This document shows, piece by piece, positions 51,397-60,095 of a DNA stretch of 64,000 bases. Location of the stretch: assembly GCF_030944405.1 (NCBI RefSeq), contig NZ_CP132339.1:4092001-4156000 (forward strand), written 5' to 3'. The notes beneath the pieces are model-generated. The model ran no database searches, was not told where the DNA came from, and saw only the letters and a list, made by a program, of their open reading frames with translations. The translations under genes were made by a program, and so were the position numbers. Numbering within the stretch: the stretch's first letter is position 1; each line of letters begins with the position of its first letter. This DNA comes from Janthinobacterium sp. J1-1 (lineage in GTDB: Bacteria > Pseudomonadota > Gammaproteobacteria > Burkholderiales > Burkholderiaceae_D).

Positions 51397-52084
51397 GATT
51401 GCCGGCATGCCCAACCTGAGCGCGGCACATGTCGATGCGCCGACCGTTGAAAAACTCTCACCGGCGGCGATGACGCATGCGCCGCGCATCCTGCTGCTGT
51501 ATGGCTCCCTGCGCGACCGCTCGTTCAGCCGTTTGCTGGTGCTGGAGGCCGAGCGCCTGCTGCGCCATTTCGGCGCCGAGACGCGCGTGTTCGATCCGCA
51601 CGGCCTGCCGATGGTCGACAGCGTCGGCGCCGACCACCCCAAGGTGCAGGAGCTGCGCGAACTGTCGCTGTGGTCGGAAGGGCAGGTGTGGTGCAGCCCC
51701 GAACGCCATGGCGCCGTGACGGGCGTGTTCAAGTCGCAGATCGACTGGCTGCCGCTTGAACTGGGCAGCGTGCGCCCGACCCAGGGCCGCACCCTGGCCG
51801 TGATGCAGGTGTCGGGCGGTTCGCAATCGTTCAATGCCGTCAACGGCCTGCGCGTGCTGGGACGCTGGATGCGCATGGTGACCATACCGAACCAGTCGTC
51901 GGTGGCCAAGGCCTGGCAGGAATTCGGCGACGATGACCGCATGAAGCCCTCGGCCTATTACGACCGCCTGGTCGACGTGATGGAGGAACTGGTGAAATTT
52001 ACCCTGATCGTGCGCGAGCGCAGCGACTATCTCACCAGCCGCTATAGCGAACGGAAGGCGGCGCAGCAGGATTTTCCGTTGTAG
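51389..52084 (+). CDS. arsH: ArsH NADPH-dependent FMN reductase/organoarsenical oxidase
   Basis: This 231-residue flavoprotein of the ArsH type has the flavodoxin-like [20 protein letters not shown] and [20 protein letters not shown], plus [20 protein letters not shown]. ArsH oxidises trivalent organoarsenicals or reduces quinones and metals with NADPH. ATG 51389 overlaps arsC. Last in the arsenic operon. Confidence 0.95.
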   Translation: MTEIAGMPNLSAAHVDAPTVEKLSPAAMTHAPRILLLYGSLRDRSFSRLLVLEAERLLRHFGAETRVFDPHGLPMVDSVGADHPKVQELRELSLWSEGQVWCSPERHGAVTGVFKSQIDWLPLELGSVRPTQGRTLAVMQVSGGSQSFNAVNGLRVLGRWMRMVTIPNQSSVAKAWQEFGDDDRMKPSAYYDRLVDVMEELVKFTLIVRERSDYLTSRYSERKAAQQDFPL

Positions 52085-52137
52085 CCGGTCAGCGCCATGC
52101 TGTATCGTGTGGCGTACAAGCGAACAAGGAGAACCCG

Positions 52138-52767
52138 ATGCAATTGCTACTGGTGGGCGCCACCGGCCTGGTGGGCCGGCATGTGCTGCGCCTGGCGCTG
52201 GCGGACGCGCGCGTGACAACGGTGGTGGCGTTGGCGCGCAAGCCCTTGCCGGCGCACCCGAAACTGATCGCGCCGTTGATCGATTTTGACGCGCTGGCGC
52301 CCGATGCGAGCTGGTGGCGGGCCGATGCCGTGATCTGTGCGTTGGGCACGACCATGAAGGTGGCCGGTTCGCAAGCGGCGTTTAGCAAGGTCGACTTTGA
52401 CTACCCGCTGGCCGTGGCGCGCCTGGCCCGGGCGGCCGGCACGCCGGCCTACGTGCTCAATTCGGCGGCCGGCGCTAATCCGGCTTCGCGGTTTTTCTAC
52501 AACCGGGTCAAGGGCGAACTGGAACGCGCACTGGCGACTTTGGACTTTGCCTCGCTGACGCAGGTGCGCCCGGGATTGATCGGCGGCGAACGCGAGTCGG
52601 TGCGCACCGGCGAGGCGGCATTGGCCATTGTCTTGGGTGCGCTGGCGCCGGTGCTGCCCCGGCGCTGGCGCATCAATCCGGCAGAGCGCATCGCGCAGGC
52701 GCTGCTGGAGGCGGCGGTGGCCAGCGCGCCCGGCGTGCACGTCGTCAGCTCCGACCATTTGTCCTGA
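52138..52767 (+). CDS. NAD(P)-binding epimerase-like oxidoreductase
   Basis: This 209-residue Rossmann-fold protein has LLLVGATGLVGRHVLRLAL (GxTGxxG) at the N terminus and NSAAGANPASRFFYNRVKGE holding the Tyr-x3-Lys-like pair of short-chain dehydrogenases. It belongs to the HTATIP2/NAD(P)H-binding group whose substrates are mostly unknown. AAGGAG at 52126-52131 sets the start. It is probably co-transcribed with the flavin reductase, 15 bp on. It follows the arsenic operon but shows no link to it. Confidence 0.87.
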   Translation: MQLLLVGATGLVGRHVLRLALADARVTTVVALARKPLPAHPKLIAPLIDFDALAPDASWWRADAVICALGTTMKVAGSQAAFSKVDFDYPLAVARLARAAGTPAYVLNSAAGANPASRFFYNRVKGELERALATLDFASLTQVRPGLIGGERESVRTGEAALAIVLGALAPVLPRRWRINPAERIAQALLEAAVASAPGVHVVSSDHLS

Positions 52768-52782
52768 AGAACAAGGAACAGC

Positions 52783-53352
52783 ATGCAAAGTTATCTCAAG
52801 GAAGTCCCGCTGGAAAAAGCCTACCGCCTGATCAACCACGGCCCGGCCGTGCTCGTCTCGGCCCGCCACGATGGCGTCGACGACGTGATGGCCGCGTCCT
52901 GGGCCTGCGCCCTCGATTTTGCGCCACCCAAGCTGACCGTGGTGCTGGACAAGGCCACCCGCACGCGCGCGCTGGTCGAAGCCAGCGGCATCTTCGTGAT
53001 CCAGGTGCCGACCGCGGCGCAGTTGCAGCTCACGCATATCGTCGGCACCAACAGCCTGGCCGAGATGCCGGACAAGCTGGCGCGCGCCGGCGTGGAACTG
53101 TTTGATGTCGACGGCCATGATCAGCCCTTCGTGGCCGACTGCGCCGCCTGGCTGGCCTGCCGGCTGGTGCCGGAGCCGCACAACCAGACTGCCTACGACC
53201 TGTTTATCGGCGAGGTGGTCGGCGCCTGGGCCGATACGCGCGTGTTTCGCGACGGCCACTGGCATTTCCAGGACGCCGATCCGTCGCTGCGCAGCCTGCA
53301 CTATATCGCCGGCGGGCAGTTTTATGCGATCGGCGAGTCGCTGACGGTGTAA
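52783..53352 (+). CDS. Flavin reductase-family protein
   Basis: This 189-residue flavin reductase-like (FMN-binding split barrel) protein has VLVSARHDGVDDVMAASWAC, FAPPKLTVVLDKATRTRALV and GIFVIQVPT. The family includes the reductase partners of two-component FMN monooxygenases as well as general ferric/flavin reductases. It is the only such gene here, so it could in principle supply FMNH2 to the monooxygenases at 32308 and 41924, which lack a linked SsuE. AAGGAAC precedes ATG 52783. Confidence 0.88.
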   Translation: MQSYLKEVPLEKAYRLINHGPAVLVSARHDGVDDVMAASWACALDFAPPKLTVVLDKATRTRALVEASGIFVIQVPTAAQLQLTHIVGTNSLAEMPDKLARAGVELFDVDGHDQPFVADCAAWLACRLVPEPHNQTAYDLFIGEVVGAWADTRVFRDGHWHFQDADPSLRSLHYIAGGQFYAIGESLTV

Positions 53353-53441
53353 GCGCGCCAAAAGTCAATCACCCATGCGGTATTCCAGGAAAGAAAGGAT
53401 AATAGCGCCTAACTCTTTTCAAGCAAATATTGGATTACCCC

Positions 53442-55652
53442 ATGGAAATTAAAGTCAACTTTCTCGACAAGCTGCGTCTCGAAGCCAAGTTCGATGATTT
53501 CACGGTCATCGCCGACCAGCCCATCCGCTACAAGGGCGATGGCTCGGCGCCTGGCCCCTTCGATTATTTTCTGGCGTCGTCGGCCTTGTGCGCAGCTTAC
53601 TTCGTGAAGTTGTATTGTGATACACGCAATATTCCGACTGAACATATCCGCCTGTCGCAAAACAATATCGTCGATCCGGAAAACCGCTACCAGCAGATCT
53701 TCAAGATCCAGGTCGAGCTGCCGGCCGATATCTCGGCCAAGGACCGCCAGGGCATCCTGCGCTCGATCGACCGTTGCACCGTCAAGAAAGTGGTGCAGAC
53801 CGGCCCCGAGTTCGTGATCGAGGAAGTCGAGAACCTGGACGCCGACGCCCAGGGCCTGCTGATGCTCAGTGGCGACGCGCAGGCGAGCACCTATATCGCC
53901 GGCAAGGACCTGCCGCTGGAGCAGACCATCGCCAATATGTCGGCCATCCTGGCCGGCCTGGGCATGAAGATCGAGATCGCTTCGTGGCGCAATATCGTGC
54001 CCAATGTGTGGTCGCTGCATATCCGCGACGCCCATTCGCCGATGTGCTTTACCAACGGCAAGGGCGCCACCAAGGAAAGCGCGCTGGCGTCGGCGCTTGG
54101 CGAATTCATCGAACGCATGAATTTCAACCATTTCTACGGCGGCGCTTACTGGGGCGAGGACATCGCCAACGCGCCCTTCGTCCATTATCCGGACGAGCGC
54201 TGGTTCAAGCCCGGCCGTAACGACAAGCTGCCGAAAGAGATCCTCGACAAGTACAGCCTCGCCATCTACAACCCCGACGGCGAATTGCGCGCCTCGCACC
54301 TGGTCGACACCAATTCCGGCAATGCCGAGCGCGGCATCTGCTCGCTGCCGTACGTGCGCCAGTCCGATGGCAAGGTGGTGTATTTCCCGTCCAACCTGAT
54401 CGAGAACCTGTACGTCAGCAATGGCATGAGCGCCGGCAATACGCTGGCCGAGGCGCAAGTGCAATGCCTGTCCGAGATTTTCGAGCGCGCCGTCAAGCGC
54501 GAAATCCTCGAAGGCGAAATGGCCTTGCCGGACGTGCCGCAAGACGTGCTGGCGAAATACCCGGGCATCGTGGCCGGCATCCGTGGCCTGGAAGAGCAGG
54601 GCTTTCCGGTGCTGGTCAAGGACGCTTCGCTCGGTGGCGTGTATCCGGTGATGTGCGTGACCCTGATGAACCCGCGTACCGGCGGCGTGTTTGCGTCTTT
54701 CGGCGCGCACCCGAGCCTGGAAGTGGCGCTCGAGCGCAGCCTGACGGAATTGCTGCAGGGCCGCAGCTTCGAAGGCCTGAACGACCTGCCGCGCCCGACC
54801 TTTGCCAGCAACGCCGTCACCGAACCGAACAATTTCGTCGAGCACTTCATCGATTCCAGTGGCATCGTCTCTTGGCGCTTTTTCAGCGCCAAGGCCGACT
54901 ACGATTTTGTCGAATGGGATTTTTCCGGCCACGGCGAAAACTCGAACGCCGAAGAAGCGGCCACCCTGTTCGGCATCCTGGCCGACCTGGGCAAGGACGC
55001 CTATATGGCCGTCTATGACAACCTGGGCGCGGCCGCCTGCCGCATCCTGGTGCCCGGTTATTCGGAAGTGTATCCGGTCGAAGACCTGGTCTGGGACAAC
55101 ACCAACAAGGCGCTGCTGTTCCGCGAGGACGTATTGAACCTGCACCGCCTCGACAATGACAGCTTGGAAGCGCTGCTCGACCGCTTGGAAAACAGCGAGC
55201 TCGACGAGTACGGCGATATCGCCACCCTGATCGGCGTCGAATTCGATGAAAACACGGTGTGGGGCCAGCTGACGACCCTGGAACTGAAGCTGCTGATCCA
55301 GCTGGCCTTGCAGAACTTTGACGAAGCGCAGGAACTGGTCGAAGCCTTCCTGCAATACAACGACAACACGGTCGAGCGCCGCCTGTTCTACCAGGCGCTG
55401 AACGTGGTGCTGGAAGTGGAACTCGATGACGAGCTGGAACTGGACGATTACGTCGTCAATTTCCGCCGCATGTTTGGCGACGCGCGCATGGACGCGGTGC
55501 TGGGTTCGGTGGACGGCAGCGTGCGCTTCCATGGATTGACGCCGACCAGCATGAAACTGGAAGGCCTGGACCGCCACCAGCGCCTGATCGACAGCTTCAA
55601 GAAACTGCATGTGGCGCGGGGCAAGGCGGCGGCGACTTCCGGCGAAGCCTGA
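53442..55652 (+). CDS. OsmC-YcaO fusion protein
   Basis: This 736-residue fusion has an OsmC-like domain in residues 1-140 (FLDKLRLEAKFDDFTVIADQ, APGPFDYFLASSALCAAYFV, with the peroxidatic-type Cys in ALCAAYF). It is joined to a YcaO domain (NVWSLHIRDAHSPMCFTNGK, GATKESALASALGEFIERMN, LAEAQVQCLSEIFERAVKRE) and a helical C-terminal part. In E. coli, YcaO alone is linked to the RimO-dependent methylthiolation of ribosomal protein S12. YcaO domains use ATP to activate amides. The acidic ATP-site residues are seen in GEFIER and SEIFERAVKRE. ATG 53442 is likely; no good ribosome-binding site is visible. Confidence 0.9.
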   Translation: MEIKVNFLDKLRLEAKFDDFTVIADQPIRYKGDGSAPGPFDYFLASSALCAAYFVKLYCDTRNIPTEHIRLSQNNIVDPENRYQQIFKIQVELPADISAKDRQGILRSIDRCTVKKVVQTGPEFVIEEVENLDADAQGLLMLSGDAQASTYIAGKDLPLEQTIANMSAILAGLGMKIEIASWRNIVPNVWSLHIRDAHSPMCFTNGKGATKESALASALGEFIERMNFNHFYGGAYWGEDIANAPFVHYPDERWFKPGRNDKLPKEILDKYSLAIYNPDGELRASHLVDTNSGNAERGICSLPYVRQSDGKVVYFPSNLIENLYVSNGMSAGNTLAEAQVQCLSEIFERAVKREILEGEMALPDVPQDVLAKYPGIVAGIRGLEEQGFPVLVKDASLGGVYPVMCVTLMNPRTGGVFASFGAHPSLEVALERSLTELLQGRSFEGLNDLPRPTFASNAVTEPNNFVEHFIDSSGIVSWRFFSAKADYDFVEWDFSGHGENSNAEEAATLFGILADLGKDAYMAVYDNLGAAACRILVPGYSEVYPVEDLVWDNTNKALLFREDVLNLHRLDNDSLEALLDRLENSELDEYGDIATLIGVEFDENTVWGQLTTLELKLLIQLALQNFDEAQELVEAFLQYNDNTVERRLFYQALNVVLEVELDDELELDDYVVNFRRMFGDARMDAVLGSVDGSVRFHGLTPTSMKLEGLDRHQRLIDSFKKLHVARGKAAATSGEA

Positions 55653-56314
55653 CCTTTCCATCGATGATGCGGGGGAGTTGCGCTATAAGGCGTGAAGCAC
55701 TCGCGCATCGCCACGATGTCGTGATCGTGGAGCAAGTGGTGATGCCGCTCGTACAAGCTGGCCAAAGCAGGCTTGTTCAGGCTGACGACATCCATCCCCC
55801 GGTCGTCATAAGCGTGCGCAACAATCCCCTTGTTCGTGTTGAGCAGATAGACCCGGCAGCGCGGTCTTGGCCGCAATGGATACAGGTCCAAGGTGACGGC
55901 ACACCACAGCAGGTTTTGCAGTTTGGCGGCAGGCACTTCAAAAGCACAGTGGATACATATGTCATCTTCGTCGCCGCTTTGCTCTTCCCTGTCAAGCCAC
56001 ACCTCTCGTTCCCTGGGTACAGCCACCCCTGCCAAGCAGAGCTCATTGAGCATGGTTCGCAAGCCGAAGACGGATGCCGGGGCATGGGCCATCAGGTGGA
56101 CCAGAATGCATTCCTCTCCGGCAAAAACGTCATCGCAAACGATGGTTGCCTTGCGCAGCGCCACCAAAGCCATGTCCAGCTGACTGCCTCCCTCTGACAA
56201 CGCGAAGCGTAGCCCACCCGGGAAGTGATAGAAGAGGGCATGCCGGTATTTGCCTCCAACAATTTCCTGGATTTTTATTTGGTGGTTCATGCTGAGTCGG
56301 CTGAGAGGTGCCAT
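55448..56314 (-). CDS. DUF3885-type protein with probable readthrough tail
   Basis: This protein of up to 288 residues starts at ATG 56314 or at ATG 56290 (MNHQIKIQ). The first 210 residues look like the DUF3885 family: ALFYHFPGGLRFALSEGGSQ, then CRVYLLNTNKGIVAHAYDDR, GMDVVSLNKPAL and a final HDIVAMRECF. After that point the frame runs about 80 more residues through the 3' end of the OsmC-YcaO gene in antisense, which is not coding-like. A stop (TAG) exists in another frame just after the family end, so a frameshift near 55690 is suspected. It lies three bases after the EF-G-like gene's stop. The function of DUF3885 is not known. Confidence 0.7.
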   Translation of the reverse strand: MAPLSRLSMNHQIKIQEIVGGKYRHALFYHFPGGLRFALSEGGSQLDMALVALRKATIVCDDVFAGEECILVHLMAHAPASVFGLRTMLNELCLAGVAVPREREVWLDREEQSGDEDDICIHCAFEVPAAKLQNLLWCAVTLDLYPLRPRPRCRVYLLNTNKGIVAHAYDDRGMDVVSLNKPALASLYERHHHLLHDHDIVAMRECFTPYSATPPHHRWKGQASPEVAAALPRATCSFLKLSIRRWWRSRPSSFMLVGVNPWKRTLPSTEPSTASMRASPNMRRKLTT

Positions 56315-56317
56315 CTA

Positions 56318-56674
56318 TTAGCCAGCAAGCAGCGAGTCTTGAGCTGCCGTTAAGGCTAAAGCGGATGCAATTTCGAAGCTTCCTTCGTTGGAATCAGTCT
56401 CGTGTGATCTTCCGTCTATGATGCGGACCAAGAGTCCATCAGTGGAGTATGTGCCAAATTTTGCATCAGGGCGAAACATTGCCTTAATACCTCGATAAAC
56501 CGCTTCCTTGAATACATCAGGTATTTGCGCAGGTAAAACCTCCCACGAGATCGAAAACTCCGTTTGCGTCGCTTCAACAGCTACTATGATGTGACCATAT
56601 CGATGTAAACCCCCGGCTTGCCGCACGATGCGGCCCTCCCCACGCAAGGGACTTTTGAGCTCAAATTTTTTCAT
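56318..56674 (-). CDS. Stand-alone EF-G domain IV-like protein
   Basis: This 118-residue protein (MKKFELKSPLRGEGRIVRQA) corresponds to domain IV of elongation factor G only. GEGRIVRQAGGLHRYGHIIV matches the EF-G GKHAKQSGGRGQYGHVVI segment. VLPAQIPDVFKEAVYRGIKA matches VIPGEYIPAVDKGIQ, and VRIIDGRSHETDSNEGSF matches the LHFGSYHDVDSSELAF region. No GTPase or other EF-G domains are present. In EF-G this domain reaches into the decoding centre. The gene is followed after three bases by the DUF3885-type gene. The island has lower GC than the flanks. Function unknown. Confidence 0.78.
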   Translation of the reverse strand: MKKFELKSPLRGEGRIVRQAGGLHRYGHIIVAVEATQTEFSISWEVLPAQIPDVFKEAVYRGIKAMFRPDAKFGTYSTDGLLVRIIDGRSHETDSNEGSFEIASALALTAAQDSLLAG

Positions 56675-56743
56675 CAATCGGAGGGCTCGGTGAAAATGGT
56701 TGGATCTTCAAGATGGAAGTGTGGTTCATCATATGTCTAGTGT

Positions 56744-57655
56744 TCAGTCCAGCACCACCACCCGGTCATTTTCCCCCGCCACACAGCCCTCGGCCACCGG
56801 CTCCCAGCCCTTGTGCACCACCACCTGCTTGCCGTCATGGCAGATTTCCACGCGCTCGCTGGCGGGTAGGCGCTGGCGCACCAAGGTTTCCAGGGTCGAG
56901 GGCAGGCTGACCTGCAGTTGCATGGTGTCGACGGCTTCCTGCGGGTGGTCGGACACATGCACCAGCGGCACGAAAATGGCTCCGAACATCAGCCAGCGCG
57001 AGGGGATGGTGACGGGGTCGGGGGTGTAGGGGGCGGTGCGCAGCCAGGCCTGGGCCCGTGCGCGCAGGTCGGCGCCGTCAGGCAGCTCGCCCCAGGCGGC
57101 GGCCAGCAGTTCGACCACCCATTGATTGCAGTTCTGGTATTGCAGGCCGTACGCATAGGCGTTGGCGCTGTAGCTGCCGGCCAGCAGATGCTGGACGCGG
57201 GCCGGGTCGAGCAGGGCGCGGCGCAGCGGCGGGACTGTCTCGGCAGGCAGGCGCACGATGGAGATATAGCCGAGCCGGGGGTTGTCGGTACCCATCGCAA
57301 AGCCGGCCGTGCCTTGATCAAAAATGCGCGGGCGGCCTTCGTCGCAGGCGTAATACAGCTGGCGCGCGGACCAGCCGGCGTCGCTGTCGTGGCGCCAGGC
57401 CAATGCGGCGTGGGAATAGCGGATGCCGAAGCGCGACAGATCCAGGCCCGAGCGGCTGATCAGCGCCACGCTGCCTTCGGTGGCGGCCAGTTCTTCGCGC
57501 ACCACGGCGGCAAAGCGCAGCAGTTTGTCCTGTTCGGCAGCCGTCAGCTCCTGCGAGCGGTCGCAGAAGCGCGAGGACGACAAGGATCCGCCGGCATGGG
57601 CTGTACCTGCGGCAAGCAATAGCAGGGCTGGCGCCAGGAAGCGGCGCAGCTTCAC
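56744..57655 (-). CDS. Exported DUF2145-family protein
   Basis: This 303-residue exported protein of the DUF2145 type has a Sec signal (VKLRRFLAPALLLLAAGTAH), conserved SRFGIRYSHAALAWR and QNCNQWVVELLAAAWG. The start is GTG at 57655, overlapping the upstream gene's TGA (GTGA); no ATG in frame fits the signal peptide. The second half has ICHDGKQVVVHKGWEPVAEG. An invariant His, Cys and Asn are consistent with an NlpC/P60-like hydrolase relation, which is a guess. It works with the small exported protein upstream. Confidence 0.8.
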   Translation of the reverse strand: MKLRRFLAPALLLLAAGTAHAGGSLSSSRFCDRSQELTAAEQDKLLRFAAVVREELAATEGSVALISRSGLDLSRFGIRYSHAALAWRHDSDAGWSARQLYYACDEGRPRIFDQGTAGFAMGTDNPRLGYISIVRLPAETVPPLRRALLDPARVQHLLAGSYSANAYAYGLQYQNCNQWVVELLAAAWGELPDGADLRARAQAWLRTAPYTPDPVTIPSRWLMFGAIFVPLVHVSDHPQEAVDTMQLQVSLPSTLETLVRQRLPASERVEICHDGKQVVVHKGWEPVAEGCVAGENDRVVVLD

Positions 57656-58101
57656 ATGCTGACCGGACGCGTACCCAGTTCGCCGTACCATTCGTCGGCC
57701 AGCACCAGGAAGAAGGCGGCGCGCGTGTCGTTGCGGGAAAATTCGATGCCGTAGGCGCGGTTTTGCGCATGCACCATGTCGCCTTGCGCCAGCTGCTGCT
57801 GCTCAAACGTCGCTTGCGGCAGGTCGAGCACCAGCGGTTGCTGTGCCGCTTCGGCCTGCATGGTCAAACGCGTCATGCCGGCGTGGCCCGGCGTGGCGGC
57901 GATATCGATGATGCGGTAGGGACCATTGTCGACGCGCTTGTCGGTTTTCGAGCTGTTGCTCGAACCGCTGAGCGAGTCCGACACACTGCCGCTCGACGCG
58001 GAGCCCGCGCTGGACGCCGAGGAGGCAAAGCTGTCGGCGTGGGCGTTGCAGGCCACGGTCAGTGCTGCGGCCAGGCCGAGCATGCGAAGTGAGATAGTCA
58101 A
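57652..58101 (-). CDS. Exported small protein coupled to the DUF2145 gene
   Basis: This 149-residue exported protein starts with the Sec signal MTISLRMLGLAAALTVACNA. A serine-rich stretch (about residues 24-52) acts as a linker, and a globular C-terminal half of unknown family follows, ending in TRPVSM. The TGA overlaps the next gene's GTG, indicating translational coupling. No characterised homologue comes to mind. Confidence 0.72.
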   Translation of the reverse strand: MTISLRMLGLAAALTVACNAHADSFASSASSAGSASSGSVSDSLSGSSNSSKTDKRVDNGPYRIIDIAATPGHAGMTRLTMQAEAAQQPLVLDLPQATFEQQQLAQGDMVHAQNRAYGIEFSRNDTRAAFFLVLADEWYGELGTRPVSM

Positions 58102-58180
58102 GGCAATATCCAGTGCTGATGATGCAATCGGGGGCTAGCCGGGTGTACCCCCGGCAACTTTCCCATCATAGCAGATCGGA

Positions 58181-59038
58181 TCAGGCCAGCAAAACCGCGA
58201 TCAGCTCTTTTGCCTCGTTTGACGGATTGTTGCGTAATTCCTGCAACACCGGGTCTTGTTCCAGGTAGTGCTGCAGCCGTTCGTTGAGGATGGCTGGCAT
58301 CTGCGGCAGCGGCGAGGCGACCGGTGCGATGGCCTTGGCCAGCAGCAGGGTGTCGCGCAAGCCGCCCGGTGGCAGCAGCACGGTGGCGCCGGGCAAGGTG
58401 ACGACCGCGTCGGCCACCTGGTTTGGGACGATCAGCTGGCGCATCAGCGCGCGGCCGACGATTTCCAGCACCGGCGCCATCTGCGTTTCCAGCTGCTGGT
58501 ACAGGCCCGGCGCCTTGTCGGCTTCGGCCAGCAGGTACAGGCCGCCCACTTCGTGCACGATGCCGGCGAACAGGGCGGTGTCGGGGTCGACATGGGTGAT
58601 GGTGCGGGCGATTTCATGCGCCAGCGCCGCCACGTGCACGCTGTGCGCCCATAGCTGCGAGGCCATGGCGCGCAGGGCCTGGTCCTTGATGCCGGTGTTC
58701 ATCTGGCGGATCACGGCGGCGGTGGCCAGCGACAGCAGGTTGCGGTAGCCGAGGCGTTCGACGGCCGCGCGCACGCTGGTGACGGTGGGCGTGTGGCCAT
58801 GGGCAAACATCACCGAGTTGGCCAGCGACACGGCGCGCGCCGACAGGCCCGGCTCGGACAACAGCAGGCGGTGGATGTCGGCCGCATGGCAATCGGGATT
58901 GCCCAGTTCCTGCTGCAAACGCAGGGCCGTATTGACATTGGTGGGAAAGGCGAGCGTCTCGCTGTGGGCGCGGGCCAGGAGTTGCGACAGGCTGCTGAGG
59001 GTATCGGCTTGCATGGATGGTGTGGTCAAGAGAATCAT
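58181..59038 (-). CDS. HDOD-domain signalling protein
   Basis: This 285-residue protein has an HDOD domain (residues about 25-220), with FPTNVNTALRLQQELGN, LLLSEPGLSARAVSLANSV, RLGYRNLLSLATAAVI and GIVHEVGGLYLLAEADK. HDOD is related to HD hydrolases, but the catalytic HD pair appears altered (IVHEVG), as is usual in HDOD proteins, which are regulatory. They occur with cyclic-di-GMP and chemotaxis systems. ATG 59038 or 59014 may be the start. It lies alone, 21 bases after the LysR gene on the same strand. Confidence 0.88.
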   Translation of the reverse strand: MILLTTPSMQADTLSSLSQLLARAHSETLAFPTNVNTALRLQQELGNPDCHAADIHRLLLSEPGLSARAVSLANSVMFAHGHTPTVTSVRAAVERLGYRNLLSLATAAVIRQMNTGIKDQALRAMASQLWAHSVHVAALAHEIARTITHVDPDTALFAGIVHEVGGLYLLAEADKAPGLYQQLETQMAPVLEIVGRALMRQLIVPNQVADAVVTLPGATVLLPPGGLRDTLLLAKAIAPVASPLPQMPAILNERLQHYLEQDPVLQELRNNPSNEAKELIAVLLA

Positions 59039-59059
59039 TGCTTGAAAAGGATGGTTCTA

Positions 59060-59992
59060 TTATCGGTCAATTTTGCCGGCTGTGTCGTATCGCAAGTCAT
59101 CTGGCGCGCCGCCGGCCAGTATCGCCAGGAACGCCGCCACCAGCCGGCTTTTCTCGTCGGCCCGTGTGACGGCCACCACGGTGGTGCTGGCGGCAATATC
59201 CGTCACCGGCAGGAACACCACATCGGTGCGGTTGTTCTCGGCGATCGAGCGCGCCACCAGGGTCGCGCCGAGGCCGGCGGCCACCAGCGACAGGGCCGTG
59301 TAGATTTCCACCGCCGAATACGCCACGGCAGGCTCGGCCCCGGCCGCCTTGAGCGCGCCGACGATCTGCTGGCCGAAGGGGCTGATCGGGTCCTTCGGAT
59401 ACAGGATGAAGGGAACCGCCGCGAGTTGGGCCGCGCTGACCGACGCCTGGCCGGCCAGCGGATGGTGGATCGGCAGGGCGGCCACCAGCGGATCGTCGAG
59501 CGCCAGCGCGTGGCACAGGTCGGGCGGCGCTTCGAACGGGCCGATAAAGCGCGACAGGCCGATATCGATGCGGCCCTGGCGCAGCTGCGCCGGCTGGTAT
59601 TCCGACAACGCTTCCACCAGGTCCAGCTGCACCTGCGGCCAGGCGGCGCGAAATTGCCGTATCGCCCTGGGCAGCACGGAAAACGTCGCCGAACGGGTAA
59701 ACGCGATACCCAGCCAGCCGTGGCTGCCGCTGGCGATGCCCTTGGCTTCATCGTCGAGGCGGGCCGCCTGCAACAGCAATTCCTTGGCGCGTGGATAGAA
59801 AAACCGGCCCAGCGCGGTCGGCTCCATCGGCCGGCGCGAGCGGTCGAACAGCTCGCCGCCAAGGTGGGCTTCCAGCTGGCTGAGCTGCATGCTGATGGCG
59901 GTCGGCGCCACGTGCAGGCGCTCGGCCGCATGCGCGGCGCTGCCCGCTTCCACCACTTCGCAAAAATAGCGTATCTGCCTGAGGTTGGTCAT
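59060..59992 (-). CDS. LysR-family regulator of the aldolase-type operon
   Basis: This 310-residue LysR-type regulator has the HTH LRQIRYFCEVVEAGSAAHAA with recognition helix VAPTAISMQLSQLE and a C-terminal effector domain. It is divergent from the RraA-type genes at 60096, the common layout for a LysR activator and its target. A T-N11-A palindrome (59997-60009) lies in the gap five bases from its start codon. Its ligand is probably an aromatic-catabolite acid, inferred from the neighbouring genes. Confidence 0.9.
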   Translation of the reverse strand: MTNLRQIRYFCEVVEAGSAAHAAERLHVAPTAISMQLSQLEAHLGGELFDRSRRPMEPTALGRFFYPRAKELLLQAARLDDEAKGIASGSHGWLGIAFTRSATFSVLPRAIRQFRAAWPQVQLDLVEALSEYQPAQLRQGRIDIGLSRFIGPFEAPPDLCHALALDDPLVAALPIHHPLAGQASVSAAQLAAVPFILYPKDPISPFGQQIVGALKAAGAEPAVAYSAVEIYTALSLVAAGLGATLVARSIAENNRTDVVFLPVTDIAASTTVVAVTRADEKSRLVAAFLAILAGGAPDDLRYDTAGKIDR

Positions 59993-59996
59993 AAGT

Positions 59997-60009
59997 TCAA
60001 TTTAATTGA
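59997..60009. promoter_or_regulatory. LysR-type T-N11-A box
   Basis: TCAATTTAATTGA has arms TCAAT/ATTGA and fits the T-N11-A rule for LysR-type sites. It sits next to the regulator's start codon in the 103-bp divergent gap, 87 bp from the 60096 start codon. Confidence 0.6.
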
Positions 60010-60095
60010 TCCAAGAGTCAATAATCGATGTTTGGTATTGAATTCACTTTATATGAAACTGGGCTTCACGACAACAAGATCGATGGAGACGTTGT

